A stretch of 64,000 bases of DNA from Humibacillus xanthopallidus (lineage in GTDB: Bacteria > Actinomycetota > Actinomycetes > Actinomycetales > Dermatophilaceae). Position 1 is the stretch's first letter. Every line of letters starts with the position of its first letter. The notes beneath the pieces were generated by a model, which saw only the letters and a list, made by a program, of their open reading frames with translations, searched no databases and was not told where the DNA came from. The position numbers and the translations under genes are program-made. The stretch is taken from the NCBI RefSeq assembly GCF_006716675.1, contig NZ_VFPM01000002.1:620001-684000 (forward strand). Direction: 5' to 3'. This document shows positions 26,240 through 35,421 of this stretch, piece after piece.

Positions 26240-27058
26240 ATGAGACTCGGACGCGGCGCCAAGATCGCGCTGACCGCCTTTGCCACCGTCGTGTTCACCT
26301 TCATCTACGTGCCGATCCTCGTCGTCACGCTCAACTCCTTCAACAGCGACCGCACGTTCGGCTGGCCGCCGCCGGGCTTCACGACGCAGTGGTGGAACCT
26401 CGCCCTCCAGGCGCAGGGTCCGCGCGATGCGCTGCTCGTCTCCGTCAAGGCCGGCCTCGGGGCGACGGCGATAGCGCTCGTGCTCGGCACGTTGCTCGCC
26501 CTCGCCCTCAGCCGCTTCGACTTCTTCGGCAAGCACGCGATCTCGATCCTCGTCGTCCTGCCGATCGCGCTGCCCGGCATCGTCACCGGTATCGCGCTGC
26601 AGTCGGTGATCCAGAACCTCCTCACCCCCGTCTTCGGCATCGGCGCGGGACTCTTCACGATCATCGTCGGCCATGCGACCTTCTGCATCGTCCTCATCTT
26701 CAACAACGTGACCGCGCGGCTGCGTCGGATGGGAGGCTCGCTCGAGCAGGCGTCGGCCGACCTCGGAGCGAGGCCGTTCACGACGTTCCGCCGGGTCACC
26801 TTTCCCCTGCTGCGCTCGAGCCTGCTGGCCGGGGCACTGCTCGCCTTTGCGCTCAGCTTCGACGAGATCGTCGTCACGACCTTCACGGCCGGGCCCGACA
26901 GCCAGACCCTGCCGATCTGGATCTTCAACAACCTCTTCCGGCCCAACCAGGCGCCCGTCGTCAACGTCGTGGCCGTGGTGCTCATCATCGTCTCGATCGT
27001 GCCGGTGTGGCTGGCGCAGCGTCTCGCCGGGGCGGACGCCGCTGAGAGCCGCATCTGA
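26240..27058 (+). CDS. potC: Polyamine-type ABC transporter permease (PotC-like)
   Basis: This 272-residue permease has about six membrane helices and the EAA loop E-Q-A-S-A-D-L-G-A-R-P-F-T-T-F near residue 170. The stretch S-F-D-E-I-V-V-T-T-F is the typical PotC helix after the loop. GGAGGCGG precedes the ATG. It ends the transporter operon; a 9-bp hairpin follows eight bases after the stop. Confidence 0.92.
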   Translation: MRLGRGAKIALTAFATVVFTFIYVPILVVTLNSFNSDRTFGWPPPGFTTQWWNLALQAQGPRDALLVSVKAGLGATAIALVLGTLLALALSRFDFFGKHAISILVVLPIALPGIVTGIALQSVIQNLLTPVFGIGAGLFTIIVGHATFCIVLIFNNVTARLRRMGGSLEQASADLGARPFTTFRRVTFPLLRSSLLAGALLAFALSFDEIVVTTFTAGPDSQTLPIWIFNNLFRPNQAPVVNVVAVVLIIVSIVPVWLAQRLAGADAAESRI

Positions 27059-27065
27059 CCTCGGT

Positions 27066-27092
27066 CCTCCCGCCACCCCCAGCGGCGGGAGG
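27066..27092. terminator. Bidirectional hairpin terminator
   Basis: A perfect 9-bp inverted repeat (27066-27074 with 27084-27092) lies between the end of the polyamine transporter operon and the convergent methyltransferase gene. Confidence 0.75.
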
Positions 27093-27101
27093 GCGGCGGG
27101 G

Positions 27102-27938
27102 TCAGGCGGTGCGGCGCGCGGTGAGCAGCAGGTACTCCCAGCCCATGCGCCCGGAGCCGTCCATGTGTTCGCGGGCCAGCTCCGTCAGAGCCGCGTCGAG
27201 GGCGGCGACCTTGGCGGGGTCGTCGGCGATGCCGCGATAGGTGACGATCGTCGGCCCGTAGGTGCGCTTGAAGAAGTCGCGGAAGTCCTCTGGCTGGTCG
27301 AAATGGACTGTCAGAGAGCGCTTCTCGGTCACGATGTCCTCCACCCGCCCGCCGAGCAGCTCGCGGGTGTGGCTCTCGTCGCCCCACAGCGGCGGGGGCT
27401 GGGCCCCGGGAGGCGGCGGTGCGGCATACGGCTTCATCGTGGCGAACATCTGGCCGATGAAGCCTGCCGGCGTCCACGCGACGAGGCCGAGGCGACCCCC
27501 GGGGCGCAGCACCCGCACGAGCTCGTCCGCGGCGAGCTGGTGGTGCGGGGCGAACATCACGCCGACGCACGAGGTGACGACGTCGAAGGACCCGTCGCCG
27601 AAGGGCAGTGACTCGGCATCGGCGCGGCGCCAGTCGAGCGATGTGCCGGCTTCGCGGGCAAGCCCGCGGCCGATGTCCAGCAGCTCGGGCGCGAGGTCGC
27701 AGGCGACGACCTCGGCGCCCGCCTGAGCGGCGGGGATCGCGACGTTGCCCGTGCCGGCAGCGACGTCGAGGACGCGCTGGCCCGGCCCGATGGCGCAGGC
27801 GTCGACGAGCACGTGGCCGAGCTCGGGGATGAGCTCCCGGGCGACGGCCGCGTAGTCGCCGAGCGCCCACATCGCGGCGTGCTTCGCCTTGAGGGCCGTG
27901 TCGTCGGCCGTCGGCGGGGTCTGGGTCTGTGTGGTCAT
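27102..27938 (-). CDS. SAM-dependent class I methyltransferase
   Basis: This 278-residue enzyme has the Rossmann SAM motif V-L-D-V-A-A-G-T-G-N (about 55-64), a D-L motif for the ribose, and the post-II motif L-R-P-G-G. It resembles UbiE-like and small-molecule methyltransferases. The ATG at 27938 is preceded by GGAGGG. The gene is divergent from the HxlR regulator with 158 bases between starts, which suggests that the regulator controls it. The acceptor substrate is not apparent. Confidence 0.9.
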   Translation of the reverse strand: MTTQTQTPPTADDTALKAKHAAMWALGDYAAVARELIPELGHVLVDACAIGPGQRVLDVAAGTGNVAIPAAQAGAEVVACDLAPELLDIGRGLAREAGTSLDWRRADAESLPFGDGSFDVVTSCVGVMFAPHHQLAADELVRVLRPGGRLGLVAWTPAGFIGQMFATMKPYAAPPPPGAQPPPLWGDESHTRELLGGRVEDIVTEKRSLTVHFDQPEDFRDFFKRTYGPTIVTYRGIADDPAKVAALDAALTELAREHMDGSGRMGWEYLLLTARRTA

Positions 27939-28038
27939 GCGGGTTTCCTCCCTGGTCCGGGCGACTGTCGGCAGCCCCTCGCTGCCTGCCCGTCGCACCA
28001 GCATCCGCCCGCACTCCGGTGCACCCCAGTCCTGAAAG

Positions 28039-28055
28039 TGGACTGACGCGGTCCA
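28039..28055. promoter_or_regulatory. Candidate operator (TGGAC-N7-GTCCA)
   Basis: A perfect 5-bp inverted repeat with a seven-base centre lies 42 bases before the HxlR gene, in the gap shared with the methyltransferase gene. It is a candidate site for autoregulation. Confidence 0.3.
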
Positions 28056-28096
28056 GATCCGAGACCGACAATGAGAGGACCGACAGGAGGTTGACC

Positions 28097-28768
28097 ATGG
28101 GCCGACACGATCCCGGCGCCGGGCAGTACTGCCCCGTCTCACGCACGCTCGATGTCGTGGGGGAGCGGTGGACGCTGCTCATCGTGCGTGACCTGCTCGT
28201 GGGCACGACGCGCTTCAACGACCTCGCGCGCGGGCTCCCGGGCCTCTCGCGGAGCCTGCTGACGAAGCGGCTGCGGCACCTCGAGCGCGCGGGGGTCGTC
28301 ACGCGGACGGGCCAGCACTACGTGCTCACGCCGTCGGGCCGCGCCCTCGAGCAGATCGTCTTCGGCATGGCCGAGTGGGGCGCCCGCTTCACGTTCGGTG
28401 ACCCGGAGCCCGACGAGCTGGACGCCCAGCTGCTCGTCTGGTGGATGCACACGCGCGTCGACACCTCGAGCCTCGAGGGGGAGCGCCACGTCCTGCACGT
28501 GCGCTTCGCCGATGACGCGCGCCGCTTCTGGATCCTCGTCGAGCGCGGCGTGCCGTCGGTCTGCATGGCCGACCCGGGCTATCCGGTCGACCTCACGATC
28601 TCCTCCGACGTCGCGTCGTTGTATGCCGTGTGGCTCGGCCACGTGCCGCTGCCCGTAGCGCTGCGGGCGGGTCGCGTCACCGTGCAGGGGCCGACGACGG
28701 TGACGAGGCGGCTCGACGAGGTGCTCCAGCTGAGTCCCGTCGCGCGCTTCGTCGCGGCCACGGCCTGA
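28097..28768 (+). CDS. HxlR-family winged-helix regulator with C-terminal extension
   Basis: Residues 1-95 are an HxlR-type winged helix (Y-C-P-V-S-R-T-L-D-V-V-G-E-R-W-T-L-L-I-V-R-D-L, with Cys12, which can be a thiol sensor). The 223-residue length is nearly double the simple HxlR size; the C-terminal 120 residues resemble the SCP2-like ligand domain seen in long actinobacterial members. CAGGAGG precedes the ATG. It faces the methyltransferase gene. Confidence 0.92.
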   Translation: MGRHDPGAGQYCPVSRTLDVVGERWTLLIVRDLLVGTTRFNDLARGLPGLSRSLLTKRLRHLERAGVVTRTGQHYVLTPSGRALEQIVFGMAEWGARFTFGDPEPDELDAQLLVWWMHTRVDTSSLEGERHVLHVRFADDARRFWILVERGVPSVCMADPGYPVDLTISSDVASLYAVWLGHVPLPVALRAGRVTVQGPTTVTRRLDEVLQLSPVARFVAATA

Positions 28769-28881
28769 CTCGGGGCGGCCGCGGTCAGATCGCGCACGCC
28801 TCCCGCCGTGGCGAGGTGCAGCAGATCGGGTCCAGCTGGTAGCTCCATCCTTCCTCCACCGCGGTGCCCAGACCGGCAGGC

Positions 28882-29970
28882 TCAGGCGGTTGCGTCGTCG
28901 TCGCGCGTGCGGGGCGTGTCGAGCAGCACCGGGCCTGCGGCCGGGCCGTCGGGGTTCTCGGGGAAGTGGCACGCGACCTGGTGGCCCGGTGCCAGCTCGA
29001 CGAGCGGGGGCTCGATGGTGCGACAGACCTCCTGCGCCTTCCAGCACCGCGTGTTGAAGCGGCAGGCCGGCGGCGGGTTGATCGGGCTGGGCACGTCGCC
29101 GGTGAGCCGGATCCGCTCGCGCTTGGTGCGCCGGCTCGTGTCGGGCACCGGCACGGCTGACATGAGCGCCGTCGTGTAGGGGTGCATCGGGCGGGTGTAG
29201 AGCTCGTCGCGTCCGGCGACCTCGACGAGCTTGCCGAGATACATCACGGCCACGCGGTCGGACATGTGACGCACGACCGACAGGTCGTGGGCGATGACGA
29301 CGTAGGTGAGGTCGAACTCGTTCTGCAGGTCCTCGAGGAGGTTGATGACCTGGGCCTGGATCGACACGTCGAGGGCCGACACCGGCTCGTCGGCGACGAT
29401 GAGCTTGGGGCGCAGGGCCAGCGACCGGGCGATGCCGATGCGCTGACGCTGGCCGCCCGAGAACTCGTGCGGGTAGCGGTTGTAGTGCTCGGGGCTCAGA
29501 CCGACGAGCTCGAGCAGATCCTGGACCGAGCGCTTGATGCCCTTCTCGGTCTTGATGTTCTGCAGCTTGAAGGGCGCACCGACGATGGTGCCGACGGTGT
29601 GGCGCGGGTTCAGCGAGCCGTAGGGGTCCTGGAAGATCATCTGCACGTCGCGACGCAGCGGGCGCAGCTGCCTCATCGAGATGTGGGTGACGTCCCTGCC
29701 CTCGAACTCGAGGAGGCCGTCGGTCGGCTCGATGAGACGGGTCAGCATGCGGCCTGTCGTCGTCTTGCCGCAGCCTGACTCGCCGACGAGCGAGAGGGTC
29801 TCGCCCTTGGCCACCTCGAAGTTGAGCCCGTCGACAGCCTGCACCGCACCGACCGTCCGCTGGAGCAGGCCGCGGCGGATCGGAAAGTGCTTGGTCAGGT
29901 TGGTCACCCGCAGCAGCGCGTCGCCGCGCGTGGCGGCGGTATCGGGGGAGGGGGCGGTCGACGCCGTCAT
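28882..29970 (-). CDS. dppF: Peptide ABC transporter ATP-binding protein (DppF/OppF-like)
   Basis: This 362-residue ATPase has Walker A G-E-S-G-C-G-K-T-T, the signature F-S-G-G-Q-R-Q-R and Walker B with A-D-E-P-V-S-A-L-D, followed by the oligopeptide-transporter C-terminal motif with R-x-x-R-T-K-R-E-R and an N-P-P-P-A-C-R-F-N-T-R-C-W-K cysteine element. AGGAGC precedes the ATG. It is the last gene of the peptide transporter operon, 52 bases after the other ATPase gene. Confidence 0.92.
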   Translation of the reverse strand: MTASTAPSPDTAATRGDALLRVTNLTKHFPIRRGLLQRTVGAVQAVDGLNFEVAKGETLSLVGESGCGKTTTGRMLTRLIEPTDGLLEFEGRDVTHISMRQLRPLRRDVQMIFQDPYGSLNPRHTVGTIVGAPFKLQNIKTEKGIKRSVQDLLELVGLSPEHYNRYPHEFSGGQRQRIGIARSLALRPKLIVADEPVSALDVSIQAQVINLLEDLQNEFDLTYVVIAHDLSVVRHMSDRVAVMYLGKLVEVAGRDELYTRPMHPYTTALMSAVPVPDTSRRTKRERIRLTGDVPSPINPPPACRFNTRCWKAQEVCRTIEPPLVELAPGHQVACHFPENPDGPAAGPVLLDTPRTRDDDATA

Positions 29971-30022
29971 GAGGGTGCTCCTGAAGTCGTCATGGTCATC
30001 ACAGCGGTCGTCGTGGGAGTCA

Positions 30023-31192
30023 TCACAGCGTCGGCTTGATGTCGGTCTCCCAGATGGCCGTGCGCTGCTCCGGGGTGAGGTGGCACGCGGCATAGTGCCC
30101 GGGCGCCTTCTCCTCGAGCGGCGGCCGCTGGCTCTGGGAGAGTCCCCCGGTGCGATCGGCATACGCGCACCGCGGGTGGAACGGGCAGCCCGACGGGACG
30201 TTGATGAGGCTCGGCGGGGCGCCCGGGATGGGCCTCAGGCGGTCGATGCGCGCCCGGTCGAGGCGTGGCATCGAGCTGAGCAGGCCCCACGTGTAGGGGT
30301 GCTTCGGCCGCTCGAAGACCTCTTCCGCCGCCGCGTACTCGACCGCCCGGCCGGCATACATCACCATGATGTCGTCGGAGAGTTCGGCGACGACGCCGAG
30401 GTCGTGGGTGATGATGATGACGGCCGAGTTGAACTCGCTCTGCAGGTCGCGGACGAGATCGAGGATCTGCGCCTGGACCGTGACGTCGAGCGCGGTGGTC
30501 GGCTCGTCGGCGATGAGCAGGTCGGGCGAGCACGAGAGCGCCATCGCGATCATGGCGCGCTGGCGCATACCGCCCGAGAACTGGTGCGGGTAGTCGTCGA
30601 CGCGGCTGCTCGCCTGGGGGATGCCGACCCGGTCGAGCATCTCGACGGCATGCTTCTTCGCCACCGAGGTGCTGACGTCGTTGTGCATCCGGTAGGCCTC
30701 CACGATCTGGTGGCCGACGGTGTAGAAGGGGTGCATCGCCGAGAGCGGGTCCTGGAAGATCATCGCCATCTTCTTGCCGCGCAGCAGTCGCACGGCCTCG
30801 GGGCTGGAGCCGACGAGCTCCTGGCCGTCGAGGCGGATCGAGCCGGTCATCTGCACCGTGCCCGGCTTGTGGAGACCCATGATCGCCATGCTCGTCACAC
30901 TCTTGCCCGAGCCGGACTCGCCGACGATACCGAGGGTCTTGCCGCGACTCAGGTCGAACGACAGGCCGTCGACCGACTTCACCAGGCCGTCGTCGGTCGG
31001 GAAGTGGACGCGCAGGTCGCGGACCGACAGGAAGCTGTCGGGCGCCGGCGCGCCGAGTCCGCCGATGCCGTCGAGCGCGTTCACCGTGGCGGCGCTCTTG
31101 CGGCGGCGGCGACCTGCGCGGTCGCCGGTCTCGGACGTGTCGGGCTGGGCTGCGACGGACGCCTCGGTGGTGGGCTTGCTGGGCTGGCTCAT
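30023..31192 (-). CDS. dppD: Peptide ABC transporter ATP-binding protein (DppD/OppD-like)
   Basis: This 389-residue ATPase has Walker A G-E-S-G-S-G-K-S, the signature F-S-G-G-M-R-Q-R and Walker [10 protein letters not shown]. Its C-terminal oligopeptide motif reads [13 protein letters not shown]. The first 50 residues are a low-complexity extension rich in Arg and Ser, longer than usual. The ATG overlaps the permease stop as ATGA. Together with DppF it forms the heterodimeric motor for peptide import. Confidence 0.93.
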   Translation of the reverse strand: MSQPSKPTTEASVAAQPDTSETGDRAGRRRRKSAATVNALDGIGGLGAPAPDSFLSVRDLRVHFPTDDGLVKSVDGLSFDLSRGKTLGIVGESGSGKSVTSMAIMGLHKPGTVQMTGSIRLDGQELVGSSPEAVRLLRGKKMAMIFQDPLSAMHPFYTVGHQIVEAYRMHNDVSTSVAKKHAVEMLDRVGIPQASSRVDDYPHQFSGGMRQRAMIAMALSCSPDLLIADEPTTALDVTVQAQILDLVRDLQSEFNSAVIIITHDLGVVAELSDDIMVMYAGRAVEYAAAEEVFERPKHPYTWGLLSSMPRLDRARIDRLRPIPGAPPSLINVPSGCPFHPRCAYADRTGGLSQSQRPPLEEKAPGHYAACHLTPEQRTAIWETDIKPTL

Positions 31193-32220
31193 GCGGTGCG
31201 CACTCTCGGGTCGACGACGGCGTAGAGCAGGTCCACAACGAGGTTGGCGATGACGATGAAGAGGGCACCCAGGATCGTCACGCCGAGGACTTTCGGGAGG
31301 TCGTTGTTGGCCACGGCCTGCACGGCGTACTGGCCGATGCCGGGGAGGGAGAAGGTGGTCTCTGTGAGAATGGCGCCACCGAGGAGCAGGCCCAGGTCGA
31401 GCCCGAAGATGGTGACGATGGGGGTGAGGGCTGCACGCAGACCGTGCCGCACGACGACATCGTGCTCCCTGAGGCCCTTGGCCCGGGCGGTGCGGATGTA
31501 GTCCTCGTTCATGGTCTCCAGCATGCCCGCTCGCGTCAGGCGCGCGTAGGCGGCGGCGTAGAGGAAGGCGAGCGTGATCCAGGGAAGCAGCAAATCGTAG
31601 GCCCACATGAGCGGGTTCTCCTGGAACGGGGTGTAGGAGCCTCCTGGGGCGGTCCAGCCCAGGCCGTAGCTGAAGATCGACAGGGACAGCAAGCCGGTGA
31701 AGAAGATGGGGAGGGAGACGCCGGCGAGGGCCGTGGTCATGGCCGCGCGATCGATGAAGCTACCGCGTTTGAGGGCCGACACGACGCCGGTGGAGATACC
31801 GCCGAGCAGCCACAGGAAGGCCGCACCCGCAGCAAGCGACATCGTCACGGGCAGCCGGTCCAGCAGGTCGGGCAGGACGGGATTCTGCGTGATGAAGGAA
31901 TAGCCCAGGCACGGGGCCGGGCAGTGGTCGTAGCCGGCTCCGGTGTAGTAGTCGCTGCCGGCCACGAGGCCCTTGGCGAAGCGGCCGTACTGCACCCAGA
32001 TCGGGTCGGTGAAACCGAGGCGGACGGCCGTCTCGTGGATCTGCGCAGCCCCGGCTGACTTGCCGACGTAGCGAGACGCGAGGTCGTCGGCGCTGGCGCC
32101 ACCGAGGCGGGGGAGGAGGAAGAAGATGGCGAAGACTACTGCCGTGATGATGAACAGCAGCACGACGGCGCTGATGAGTCGCTTGACGAGGTACGCAAAC
32201 ACTGTGGTCGGCAGCCCCAC
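31189..32220 (-). CDS. dppB: Peptide ABC transporter permease (DppB-like)
   Basis: This 343-residue permease has about six membrane helices, the long periplasmic loop after helix 1 typical of DppB and the EAA-type loop T-A-R-A-K-G-L-R-E-H near residue 240. A GTG at 32220 opens the frame; an in-frame GTG six codons later is the alternative. A 15-bp hairpin abuts this start on the transcript. The gene overlaps the downstream ATPase by four bases and lies 86 bases after the binding-protein gene. Confidence 0.92.
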   Translation of the reverse strand: MGLPTTVFAYLVKRLISAVVLLFIITAVVFAIFFLLPRLGGASADDLASRYVGKSAGAAQIHETAVRLGFTDPIWVQYGRFAKGLVAGSDYYTGAGYDHCPAPCLGYSFITQNPVLPDLLDRLPVTMSLAAGAAFLWLLGGISTGVVSALKRGSFIDRAAMTTALAGVSLPIFFTGLLSLSIFSYGLGWTAPGGSYTPFQENPLMWAYDLLLPWITLAFLYAAAYARLTRAGMLETMNEDYIRTARAKGLREHDVVVRHGLRAALTPIVTIFGLDLGLLLGGAILTETTFSLPGIGQYAVQAVANNDLPKVLGVTILGALFIVIANLVVDLLYAVVDPRVRTA

Positions 32221-32221
32221 C

Positions 32222-32253
32222 GGTGGCAGCCGACCATGTGGTCGGCTGCCACC
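32222..32253 (-). terminator. Intercistronic hairpin between binding-protein and permease genes
   Basis: A perfect 15-bp inverted repeat (32222-32236 with 32239-32253) with a tiny centre lies 53 bases after the binding-protein stop and one base before the permease GTG. It may act as a partial terminator or mRNA stabiliser that raises binding-protein output over permease. Confidence 0.65.
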
Positions 32254-32306
32254 AGGGCCACGCCTTCACCTTCCTTCGGTGGATGGGGTGGGCGGAGCGG
32301 GACCGC

Positions 32307-34088
32307 TTACTTCTTGGACGTGCCCATCGCCGCGTAGTCGTAGAAGTTGTACGCGTCGGTCACGAAGACGTTCGTGAGGTAGTCGGGCCGGTAGATCAGC
32401 GCCTTCGGCCACACACCGGGCAGGACGACAGCGTTGTCCATGACGGTCTTGTCGACCTGACCCCAGATCGTCTCTCGCTTGGAGGTGTCGTTCTCGCCGA
32501 GCGCCTGGTCGATGAGCTTGTCGACCTCGGGCAGCTTGATACCGAGGTTGGTGTTGCCCGCCGCGCGGATGACGCGGCTGTCGACGATCTGCGACAGGAA
32601 GCCGAAGCCGTCGGGCCAGTCAGCGCCCCAGCTCATCACCAGGAGGCCGAGGCCGTTCGCCTTGGCGTAGTCCGGCTTGCCGGCGTACAGCTTGAAGTAG
32701 TCGCCGCTCGGGAAGCCCTTGAGGGTGACCTTGATCCCCGCCTTGGCCAGGGACTGCTGCAGCGACTCGGCGACGGCCTTCTCCTTCGGCCGCTCGTTGC
32801 GGTAGGCGACGGTCGTCTCGAAGCCGTCGGGCTTTCCGCACTTGGTGAGCTCGGCCTTCGCGGCCTCGGGGTCGCCCTGCGGCTTCGCCTTGAAACCGTA
32901 CGTATCCATGTCCTGGTGACCCGGGACGACGGTGGGCATCAGGCTGGTGGCGATGTCGGCGCCGATGGAGCCGCCGTAGGCGCGCTGGTAGCCCGTCTTG
33001 TCGTAGGCGAGCAGCACAGCCTTGCGGCAGTCGATGTTGTCGAACGGCGCGACGTCGGTGTTGATCTGCGTGTAGTTGCTGCGCGCGGACGTCGGGTTGT
33101 CGGTGTTCTTCTTCAGGTCCGGGCTGGCCAGGATCTTGCCCTGGGCGGCCGCCTGCACACCGGTGCCCGCGATGTCGACATCGAGGTCACCCGACATGAG
33201 CCGGTTGTCGAGGTCGGCCGCGTTGATGCCGATCTGGACGGTGAGCTTGTCCGGCAGCGCCTTGCGGCCCGAGTCGGGGTCGGTCGCAGGGTCGTAGTTG
33301 GGGTTGCGGTCGAGCTCGAGGAGCTTGCCGGACTGGTACGTCGTGAACTTGTACGGACCGCTCGAGATGACGTGCTCCTTGTACTTCGTGCCGGTGTCCT
33401 TGGCCTGTGGCACGGGAGCGGTCGACGCGAGCTGCGCGAAGTAGTCGAAGCTGGAGAACGGCTTGTTGAGGTGGAAGACGATGGTCTTGTCGTCCGGCGT
33501 CTCGATCGACTTGAGGTTCGCGAGGTCCTTGTCCTTGTAGACCGAGTAGCCCTCGGGGACGTCCTTGAGGAAGTCGTTGAAGTACGTCGGGCCGTTCGGG
33601 AAGGTGTCCTTGTCGAGCGAGCGCGCGATGCCGTACTTCACGTCCTTGGACGTGATCGGCGTGCCGTCCTCGTACTTCAGACCGTCGCGGAGCGTGTAGG
33701 TCCACGTCTGGTTGTTGTCGCTCGCCTTGCCGAGGGAGGTGGCCATGTCGGGGACGAGCTTGGTGCCCTCACTGCCCGGTGCCGCCTTGAAGACGACGAG
33801 AGTGCGCGCATAGTTGCGCAGGAAGTTCCACGACAGACCGTAGTAGGTGTCACCGGGGTCGACGGAGTCCCAGTCGCCCGCAGCGCCGAAGCGAAGCGTG
33901 CCGCCCTTGGCATCCGACGGGTTGTAGATCTTGCCGATCGCCGCGTTGGCGCCCCCCGCGGCAGCGCCACCTCCGCTTCCGCCAGAGCTGCCGGTCCCGG
34001 TGCCGCTGGTGTTGCTGCCGCCACAGGCGGTCAACCCCAGCGCCAGGGCCATCGCACCTGCGACGGCCATGATGCGCGTTTTCTTCAT
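32307..34088 (-). CDS. dppA: Peptide ABC transporter substrate-binding lipoprotein (family 5)
   Basis: This 593-residue binding protein has a lipobox L-T-A-C with Cys22, then a Gly/Ser-rich linker of about 30 residues and the SBP family-5 fold (W-x-Y-T-L-R-D-G-L-K-Y-E-D-G-T-P-I-T near residue 125, the classical motif). It is longer than the E. coli DppA. GGGAG lies upstream of the ATG at 34088. It sits between the two permease genes, a less common order. The cargo could be di- or oligopeptides or nickel-type complexes; peptides are the default. Confidence 0.9.
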   Translation of the reverse strand: MKKTRIMAVAGAMALALGLTACGGSNTSGTGTGSSGGSGGGAAAGGANAAIGKIYNPSDAKGGTLRFGAAGDWDSVDPGDTYYGLSWNFLRNYARTLVVFKAAPGSEGTKLVPDMATSLGKASDNNQTWTYTLRDGLKYEDGTPITSKDVKYGIARSLDKDTFPNGPTYFNDFLKDVPEGYSVYKDKDLANLKSIETPDDKTIVFHLNKPFSSFDYFAQLASTAPVPQAKDTGTKYKEHVISSGPYKFTTYQSGKLLELDRNPNYDPATDPDSGRKALPDKLTVQIGINAADLDNRLMSGDLDVDIAGTGVQAAAQGKILASPDLKKNTDNPTSARSNYTQINTDVAPFDNIDCRKAVLLAYDKTGYQRAYGGSIGADIATSLMPTVVPGHQDMDTYGFKAKPQGDPEAAKAELTKCGKPDGFETTVAYRNERPKEKAVAESLQQSLAKAGIKVTLKGFPSGDYFKLYAGKPDYAKANGLGLLVMSWGADWPDGFGFLSQIVDSRVIRAAGNTNLGIKLPEVDKLIDQALGENDTSKRETIWGQVDKTVMDNAVVLPGVWPKALIYRPDYLTNVFVTDAYNFYDYAAMGTSKK

Positions 34089-34137
34089 GTGCTTTGCGCT
34101 CCCTTGTGTTTTCAGGTGGTGCATGCGGTCGCAGTGG

Positions 34138-35130
34138 TCACCGCGTCCGAGGATCGAGGGCGTCACGCAGTCCGTCCCCGAAGAGGTTGAAGGCGAGGAC
34201 CGTCACGAAGATGGCCATGCCTGCGGGAATCATGAACCAGGGGTCGATCTGGTACCACGTCGCGGCGTCGGACAGCATGCCGCCCCAGGTGGCCCGTGGG
34301 GCCTGGACACCGACACCGAGGTAGGACAGTGCCGCCTCGAACAGGATGTTCGTCGGGATGAGAAGGGTCGCGTAGACGAGGATCGGCGCGATGAGGTTGG
34401 GCAGCAGGTCCTTGCGCAGGATGTAGGTCGCCCGGGCACCCAGGCTGCGGGAGGCGTCGATGAACTCGCGCTCGCGAAGCGACAGGGTCTGACCGCGGAC
34501 GATGCGGCCGATGTAGGGCCAGTTGAAGAACCCGATGATGAAGACGATGACGGCGATGCGGAGCGAGTCGCCCTTGAGGCCGAACGCCTGGTCGGGGATG
34601 ACACCGACGAGGGCGATGGCGAACAGCAGCAGGGGGAAGGCGAGGAAGATGTCCATCAGGCGGCTGATGAAGCTGTCGATTCCGCCGCCGAAGTAGCCCG
34701 CGATGATTCCCAGCGTCGTGCCGATGACGACCGAGACCAGAGTGGCGAAGAAGGCGATGAGCAGGGAGATCTGCGAGCCGTAGAGAACGCGACTGAAGAG
34801 GTCTCGCCCGTTGACGGGCTCGACCCCGAAGAGGAAGTCCCACGAGACGCCGCCGTAGGGCCCGATCGGGATCTGGGTGTTGGCGTCGACCAGCTCCTGA
34901 TGGAACTCGTCCGGCGGGTGCCCGAGGAGCCCGACGATGACCGGCGCGAGAATGGCGACGACGACGAGGAAGATGACGAAGATTCCGCCCGCGAGCGCGA
35001 CCTTGTCGCGCTTGAGGCGCATCCACGCGATCTGGCCGAGAGATCGGCCCTCGATGCGTTTCGCCCCCTCGAGCACGGCCTCCGGAGGGGCCATCGCTCC
35101 ACCGGGCTCGAGCTCCACGGGTGAACTCAC
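34138..35130 (-). CDS. dppC: Peptide ABC transporter permease (DppC-like), first gene of the operon
   Basis: This 330-residue permease has the N-terminal OppC extension, about six membrane helices and the EAA-type loop with D-A-S-R-S-L-G-A-R near residue 235. GGAGGTGA precedes the GTG at 35130. It heads an operon in the order dppC-dppA-dppB-dppD-dppF. The 291-base gap upstream holds the presumed promoter; it contains repeated GACTCA elements but no box I would stand by. Confidence 0.92.
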   Translation of the reverse strand: MSSPVELEPGGAMAPPEAVLEGAKRIEGRSLGQIAWMRLKRDKVALAGGIFVIFLVVVAILAPVIVGLLGHPPDEFHQELVDANTQIPIGPYGGVSWDFLFGVEPVNGRDLFSRVLYGSQISLLIAFFATLVSVVIGTTLGIIAGYFGGGIDSFISRLMDIFLAFPLLLFAIALVGVIPDQAFGLKGDSLRIAVIVFIIGFFNWPYIGRIVRGQTLSLREREFIDASRSLGARATYILRKDLLPNLIAPILVYATLLIPTNILFEAALSYLGVGVQAPRATWGGMLSDAATWYQIDPWFMIPAGMAIFVTVLAFNLFGDGLRDALDPRTR

Positions 35131-35421
35131 GTGCCGTCACCTCCGGGTGAGATCGGGGCCGAAGGCTGGGGGTCAGCCTCCGATGCGCTGCGGCAGGCGC
35201 AACCCTAGGCCCCCCGGCGTCTCCGCGCCCCCATCTTTCTGCGACTCACCACGACTCACAACCGACGATGCCGAATCGTGACTCGGCGGATATCTTCCGG
35301 CGACATGTCCCCCGCGGCGTGACACTTCTCGGTCAGCGGCCTCTCGCCCGCACGGTCGCCGCCCCCCGAGCGGCGTTCACGGCGCAGCGCGCCGACACCC
35401 GGCTGCGCTCCGGGCCAGCGG

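Noticed and set aside
35131-35421. Small minus-strand frame around 35256-35576 considered as a gene
   Set aside because: It overlaps the CNNM gene end in another frame, has no ribosome-binding site and is Arg/Ser-rich.
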